Positions 57,720 to 64,000 of a DNA stretch of 64,000 nucleotides are shown here, piece by piece. The position numbers were made by a program, and so were the translations under genes. Within the stretch, counting starts at the first letter, position 1. The number at the start of each line of letters is the position of its first letter. This stretch comes from Epiperipatus broadwayi. Its lineage: Eukaryota > Onychophora > Udeonychophora > Euonychophora > Peripatidae. The notes under the pieces are model-generated. The model was not told the origin of the DNA. It saw only the letters and a list, made by a program, of their open reading frames with translations, and searched no databases. The stretch covers positions 1,201,300 to 1,265,299 of the forward strand of contig JAQFVV010006470.1 of the NCBI GenBank assembly GCA_028023455.1, read 5' to 3'.

Positions 57720-60700
57720 TAATTTTTAATAGCAAACACTATTCAAAATGGAGTCTCTTTTTTGTTTTCATTCTCAAAATATGGCCTATTTATACTTTCA
57801 TCTTATCAGCTTAACACCTTTAAGAATTTTTCTTTGCCCCAAAATTACATTTTAATTAATTTTGTCAAACATACAATCTAATTTCAAATATGCTGATGAG
57901 TTTCTGAGGTGTTATAACTTTTCCTTAATTCTGTTTTAATTAAATTTCCAAAAACATGTAATTTAGATTTTAATATTAATAAATTATTAAAGCATTTCAG
58001 TTATAACTTTTATAGTTTTTGTGAAACTATTTTGCCGTAAACAATTTTAATAAGTTAAATCCAAAAATAGATTAATTTTGATATCTGGTGCAATTTCAAT
58101 TAGCCAGATTTTAAAATGACTCTTTAACTTGACCAAAGGTAGGTGCAGTCATTAATTACATACTTGTTTATGACAAAATCTGTTTCTAACCAAATTTTAA
58201 TTCTAAGAAAAAATAACACTTAATTTTAAAGAAAACTCAGCACATTTGAAAGAAAACCTTTTAAAGATATTTTAAATAAAACTTTTTAAAATATTTATAT
58301 CTTTTAACTTTCTAAAATAACATAATACATTTTAATGTGTTAAATCACTCCACCTTATATACATTTCAAATATAGTAAGGATTATATATCCACATACAAA
58401 TTTAAATTATACCTTTATTAATAAATTGAACCCTATCATTACTTAACATAATAATAATGTTGGACCATCATGAAATTTTTCAAAAGAATAAATAACTAAA
58501 TAAATTTCAGCCAAGTGAAATCCACTCTTCAAAAATTCAGTTCATCATCCAAGGACCGGGAATTCTCTTTCACTATATTGACTCAATCAATTCCCCAGAG
58601 AAATTCAGGTACTTTTTCTGTCTGCATATATGTATAATTTACTAGTAAGCTCCACATAATGCAGAAAAAAACTGTTGGTTGACCTAATTATTATTTTTTT
58701 TTGCATAGAAAGTTTTTTTAAATTAATTTCTGCTGTTATTATCATATTATTCATTCCATGATTAAACTCTTGTTGAAATATATATGTTATAGTGTGTTTG
58801 TGTGTGTGAGGGGTGGTAAATAAAAAAGGTAAACTAACAAAGAAGGGAAAATAAAATCTAAAAGCACAAAAATACTGAGTTATAAAAATAGAAAAAGAGG
58901 GAAATCAATAATTTATTGGTACAATATATCCATCATAAATTTACTGAATATCATCTATCTATGCTGTAACGGTAAGAACTTGTATGCCTTCTTAACATGT
59001 TGCAAAATTCTACCATCATGTTTGAAGAGCAGCACAACTGGTTGGTTCAGGGTCTGCAATATCATGTTCGAATAGAGTCATTTTATTTCACAACAAACCC
59101 TACATGACATCGTGTATACCATATCGTGTATACCATAACAATAGTAAATATCTTTCTTGGGCTGGTGATCAGGAAGATACAAGAGACTCTAAATAAATTA
59201 TTTTAAGATTAAGGGCTACTGCTATTTACTTTAATGTTATTATAATAATTGGAATGAGATATTGAACATTACTACTAAACAAAGCAGACAAGCAAATGCA
59301 TAAATATGTATATTAATATTTTATAAGGGTTAAATTAAGTTATATTTGATTTAAAACGTTACTGGTGTATCATTATTCAATTACATCTCATGCCTCACAT
59401 TTCAATTGTGGATATTGCAAGATTACGATATGAAATCCCAAGTAGGAGTATATCTGCCAATCCAGAAATCATTATTTATTATTTATTATTAATAAATAAG
59501 TCTACACTAATGAAATTACTACTAGAGTAGTTGATGTGAAAGAGTGGAAATAGATCTAGCATAGATATTCATATTCATAAACATAGTCACATGCGATAGG
59601 TTTAGGTGTTGCCAAATTTAGCTTTTCTTTGAGTACAGCTGCTAAGAAACACTAGAGATGGGAGGGATGACGAAACATTGGGCCAGAGTCATTAAGGGTA
59701 GTCATGAGCATGGCATCGGTATGAGGTCTTAGCTTTTCCATCCCTGACCACGTGACAGGGTTAGTTACCATTGGGGCCATTTCTGTATGCCCAATTATTA
59801 TGGGAACTAGAACACTTGAAGAATCCCACTATTTTGTTACTGTGGTTTATATTAATTTGCACCCATAAGCCAATGCATTTCACAGAATCAATGCAAATCA
59901 TTTTATTTACTACTATGATTTTAAAACAGAAAGTTTATTTCCAATCCCCACACTTATTTAATGAATTAATATCTATCTACTATCACTCCTTATGATTACA
60001 TTACTCTACATTGATTAAGACATGACAAAATATAATTTAATATACTATTTAAAAAATAAAATGATCACTAAAATGGCTAATACATTATAGTAACAATTAT
60101 AGGATCTCACTTCTATATTATTTATAACAACATATAAAAAATTATAATTCCTGAGATGATCATTTAAAAAGAGAAGGGAATTTCAGATGAATCTAAAAGT
60201 CACACAAACAAGAGTAGCAACTCAGTACAAATTTACTTGTTAGGGAACATCAGCTGAGAAATCATGTAGGCATGATATATAATATATAATCAATAACAAA
60301 AAATATAGATACCCAACTACAAGAATAAAAATAAGCTTTATGAGATTTATAGGATATTACATTATGCTTTAACACATATTTACAAGATGGAGGTTAAAGT
60401 TTAACTTTAAAATACAATACATTTAAGTAAAGAGTCAAACTTTAAAGATATAACACATAATAGGAATTTAAATTAAGAGTTCAAAAAGAGTCGTTTTACT
60501 CTTGGGTATCATTATAGCTTCAATTATTTGAAGTGTGCACACTTGATGGTACAGTCTGAGGATCCTTGTTTAATAGCATTCACATTTTGAAGATATGCAG
60601 CCATTTGAGTTTAGATTTGCTTCATTTGTATTATGGGAAGCTCCATATTTTTTAAGGCGCAGACTGGAGAAGCACACCAGTCACCCTACTCCTCGCACAT

Positions 60701-60925
60701 TGTTAGGTTAAAGTATGATCTGGATCTGAAACAATGTAACAGCATAACTTTTAAGATTTAACAGCAACAACAGATTAGCAATGACAAGAAGCCTTTAAGA
60801 TAACCAGCCTGTTATTTTTATTCTTTACTCTTTTATCTTTCGATCCATCAAAAAATGGTGTCATCCATCCAAGTGGTTTCTCTGGTCTGTGCTGTATATC
60901 CTTTCAGGTAATGAATGCATTAGTC
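57720..60925. other. AT-rich region without recognised genes
   Basis: No coding motif on either strand. A short duplicated CATATCGTGTATACC-type motif is near 59110-59140. Confidence 0.5.
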
Positions 60926-61035
60926 GCACATGTTGAATTGCAATTTCAATCTGGCCACATTTTTCTCTACCTCTGTTTGGTAAATCAGAAGCACATGGTG
61001 AAATTGCAATTTGAATCTGACCACCTTTTTGAATT
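60926..61035 (+). repeat. ~65-bp imperfect direct repeat
   Basis: GCACATGTTGAATTGCAATT at 60926 and GCACATGGTGAAATTGCAAT at 60991, both followed by CAATCTGGCCAC or GAATCTGACCAC. Confidence 0.85.
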
Positions 61036-61174
61036 TACCTTACTTTTGACCTAATTACAGATGTTTTTAACAAACTTTTAAATGACAAGTTTAAAAATAC
61101 TTCTCAGCTCTATTATCTCCCCCCCCTCCCACTATGACTTGCAAATTCTTATTAGCATGGGAATATTTTATTTT

Positions 61175-61435
61175 TAAATATGTAATCCTTTAAAAGTTAA
61201 AATAAATACTTTAGATTTTATAATTTAAAATATTACATAAATCTGAACTAAATAATAATAATAATAATAACGCAAATATTAAATCTCACAAAATTATATC
61301 TATTTTTAAATAATGTTTACCTTTAAAAGTTTAAAGAAATATTTTAGATTTTTATAATTTAAAACATTACATATATCTGATCTAAATAATAATAATAATA
61401 ATAACACAATTATTAAATCTTTCAAAATTATGTGT
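61175..61435 (+). repeat. 133-bp tandem duplication
   Basis: CTTTAAAAGTT at 61188 and 61321 starts two copies. Both contain AATTTAAAA.ATTACATA, a (TAA)6 run and ATTAAATCT..CAAAATTAT. Confidence 0.9.
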
Positions 61436-61657
61436 TATAAATCTAATAAATCATGTGCAGTGCATTATATTTTTAAAATAGACTTCATATTGGAGTCTGT
61501 GCATATATACAATGTTTTTAAATAAATGTACATATATTTTATAATATTATGCATAAAGTCCAATAGTCGAGGTCAGAACCTATGTAGGATAATAATAATA
61601 AGGTGTGAGAGGTGGAGAGATGATAGAACTGACATGAAACTAAGATTTAAATTCAAA

Positions 61658-61762
<105 letters not shown>

Positions 61763-61846
61763 TAAAACAAAGATTTGCATGGGTTAAATATATAAAATAC
61801 ATATTTTGCGGGTTCATCCATGTTAAAAACTTTTAATATTAATATA

Positions 61847-61878
61847 CTGACATTTTGACTTGGTCACACAAGTCATCC
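61847..61878 (-). other. Decayed hammerhead-like motif at the 3' end of PLE-C
   Basis: Minus strand reads GGATGACTTG, loop TGTGAC, CAAGTC, then AAAATGTCAG. The six-pair stem II GACTTG/CAAGTC is perfect. The expected CGAAACG after the stem reads CAAAATG, i.e. two CpG sites changed to CpA and TpG. Confidence 0.5.
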
Positions 61879-62029
61879 ACAAAGTTATAAAATGTAGAAA
61901 GATGGTTGTAGAGGCGCTACAATCACTGATTTGAATAAAACATCAAAACTTCACCAATAGCAAAAATGTTAAATTTAGGAATGTTTTTTTAAAAAATCTT
62001 TCCAAATAGGAGGAAGTTTGCATGTATCA

Positions 62030-62490
62030 TCTCACTTATTGATACAATCTGGCCTTTTATGTATCTCAATGGCTTCTCTAATTTTGCACTGGAAGAGATT
62101 ATCACATCTGGATATGATCCTGGTACTAGAAAAAAACAATTTTATGACCTGAATCTATAGTATGGAGTGAGAGTGCTGATGATGATGAGTGTTGTTTAAC
62201 TGCATTAGCATGCTCATCTCTCCTAACACTGATGCGATGATTACTCATACCTATGTAAGAAGCTTTACAATTTTTACATGAGATTTGATAGACACAATGA
62301 GATTCAAGAGGGATTGAATCCTTAGGCTTGGTTATTATATTGCTGATCTTTTGATGAGCCAAAAATGCTGTATTTATTGTAACAGTAGCTGGGTTTGAAA
62401 ATGGGTTTAATTGCCAGTGTTGTTGCAAGGTAAATAGGTCAAAGCAGTAAAAATTTACGATAGTCATTCGAACCCTGTTACACAAGAGTA
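62030..62490 (-). pseudogene. Penelope-like element PLE-C, GIY-YIG C-terminal fragment
   Basis: The minus ORF 62485-62126 encodes an N-terminal linker, then CVYQISCKNCKASYIGMSN (GIY and YIG strands, with the CxxC/CxC-type insert), RISVRRDEHANAV and HTIDSGHKI. It continues after a frame break to about 62030 as SRCDNLFQCKIREAIEIHK, the usual C-terminal helix with its Glu. The YIG strand, Arg and Glu of the nuclease are present. No RT is found upstream (above 62490), so it is a 5'-truncated copy. The sequence differs clearly from PLE-A and PLE-B. Confidence 0.85.
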
Positions 62491-64000
62491 TGAAGGAGTA
62501 TGCTAATCAATTAAAGGTATGGATGTATATATGTTCACTGTATGTGTTAATACAATGGGTGAAAATTACTAATATATTTATATGTGAGAATGTAGAGAAG
62601 TGATTATATGTAGAGTTGCATTATATTTTTTTTATTTATTTGTGTTTGAATAGATATTTTGTTTATTAATATTGTAAGATAGATTTAAATGCCAGTGGTA
62701 ACACGTGTTTTTTAATCAAAACCTATTAAACATATAAGTCTGAAAAATAATCAATATAATGGAAAGTTGTGCCAAAGGCAGTTCCAGTTAATGATTGTCC
62801 ATTGGAATTCTTAGAACTGGTCGAGCGTATTTTTAGAACAATGAAAGTTAAAAGCATTCTTGAGATCGGACCATCAGCATAAGAATAGAAAAGAAAAGTG
62901 AAGTTAAAGAGCACTAACGAATAGAAGTATTTTCATTCTCGGTGATTTTAGTAGTGATATAAAAATTAGAAAAAGCAGTGAAGTGATAGAGAGAAGCAGA
63001 GAAAGATGTATAAATTGATCAACCTAATTATTTATTAAGAATTTTATTCATAATGTACTCCATATACATGCGGGGGGGATAATCTAGGTTTGTCAGAATG
63101 CTCAATGGACAGCTATTGTGGAACCCGCCTGAATTTTATTTATGGATTTGCCATTTAGTCAACCAAGCATAATGGCCACGGAACTTTAACAACCAGATCC
63201 TCTCACAATCAAGCCAAACTCATCTACTTAAATTTTAATAGGGATTGTTTTGGTCAGAATATTTCAGAGCTTATCACCATCATTTGGGCCAGTGACTTTT
63301 GTTAAAATCAACATATTCTCTATGCTGTAAGCTTACAGATTATTAGCTTCAACCACGTGAACATTTGCTCTTAAGAGGTAACTTTGATTTTTTCTTAATC
63401 TGCCTTAAATGAACATTTAATAATGGCTAAAGAAACATGTGTTATTTCAATTTGAATAAAGTAAATTAATAATTTATTAAATTGTTTAAAAATGCAACTC
63501 TGACGTGTAATCACACACTTTCATTAATATGTGTATGAGTTATATATGTATATGTAACAGAATAAATGAATTATATGTTTAAGTTATTAATATATGTGTG
63601 CGCGTGCTAATAAATCTTAGAATTAATTACCACTTATATATATATTATTTACATTCTGGGTTTCTGTTGACTGATGGGCTATTGTAATAGGATTGGATTA
63701 GATATAAATTATATTTAGAGATATAAGGTGTCTCTTAATGAGATCATCCATAGCTTTGTTCTCCTGATAAACAATGTTTTTCTAGACCCTTGAGATTGAG
63801 CTAGTTAGAATAAAATACCCAAAGAGTATCCATTGGAACTTTTGTTTGCACTTTCGAGACATATAATTCTTATTAAATGGATAAAATTGGCGCTTGAGAG
63901 GGGCTTTGGCCTTTGCTCATAAATATATGTGCTCGAAGCTTAGGGTAATAGCTACTTATACACACTAAATTCTTTAAACAAGATTGTGGGTAGAATGTTA
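62491..64000. other. Unassigned region to the window end
   Basis: No recognisable coding sequence or repeat. A G-run (CGGGGGGGAT) is at 63071-63080. The minus ORF at 62726-62914 has no motif. Confidence 0.5.

Noticed and set aside
57893-57925. Hammerhead-like CTGATGA matches at 57893, 18234, 16988 and 24346
   Set aside because: No GAAA box at the right distance and no stems; chance matches.

Overview
The window is very AT-rich, repeat-dense eukaryotic DNA, most likely from an invertebrate animal. Evidence for this is the mix of Penelope-like elements with GIY-YIG domains, APE-type non-LTR retrotransposons, a Ty3/gypsy element, and long (TA)n, (TAA)n and tetranucleotide arrays. I cannot name the species. 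I recognise no host protein-coding gene, tRNA or rRNA. Everything with a recognisable protein domain is a retroelement, and most copies are decayed.

Layout. 1-2.7 kb: a well preserved minus-strand Jockey/CR1-like LINE that runs off the left edge; its ORF2 is open apart from one apparent single-base frameshift. 4.1-6.7 kb: plus-strand fragments of other LINEs. 6.7-9.3 kb and 16.7-19.4 kb: two copies of a ~2.6-2.7 kb dispersed non-coding repeat (called DR1 here), with a partial third copy at 22.55 kb. 9.6-11.7 kb: a folded-back Penelope-like (PLE-A) remnant, then an RTE-like LINE. 21.6-22.4 kb: a second PLE-A copy. 22.8-27.3 kb: AT-rich DNA with nothing recognisable. 28.05-35.05 kb: a degenerate minus-strand Ty3/gypsy element with PPT, integrase, RNase H, RT, protease, gag, a tRNA-Lys-like primer site, and an almost cytosine-free tract upstream of it. 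41.7-45.0 kb: a second dispersed repeat (DR2) next to a ~400-bp tandem array. 48.5-52.5 kb: a tetranucleotide array and two copies of PLE-B in opposite orientation. 55.6-56.1 kb: a tandem repeat and a perfect 55-bp inverted repeat. 61.8-62.5 kb: a third Penelope lineage (PLE-C).

The most interesting locus is the array at 42,341-44,956. Each ~400-bp unit can fold a type I hammerhead ribozyme: CTGATGA and GAAA core boxes, stem II, a very short stem III, and a long stem I with an internal loop. There are seven copies, five on the plus strand and two on the minus strand. This is the architecture of animal retrozymes (non-autonomous, self-cleaving tandem repeats thought to depend on Penelope-like machinery). 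The window also holds Penelope-like elements with hammerhead-like motifs at their 3' ends (48.87, 52.43 and 61.85 kb), so candidate ribozyme repeats and relatives of a possible helper sit within 20 kb of each other.

All domain and structure calls were made by eye. Repeat boundaries are good to about 5-20 bp. Similarity statements are visual, not computed.
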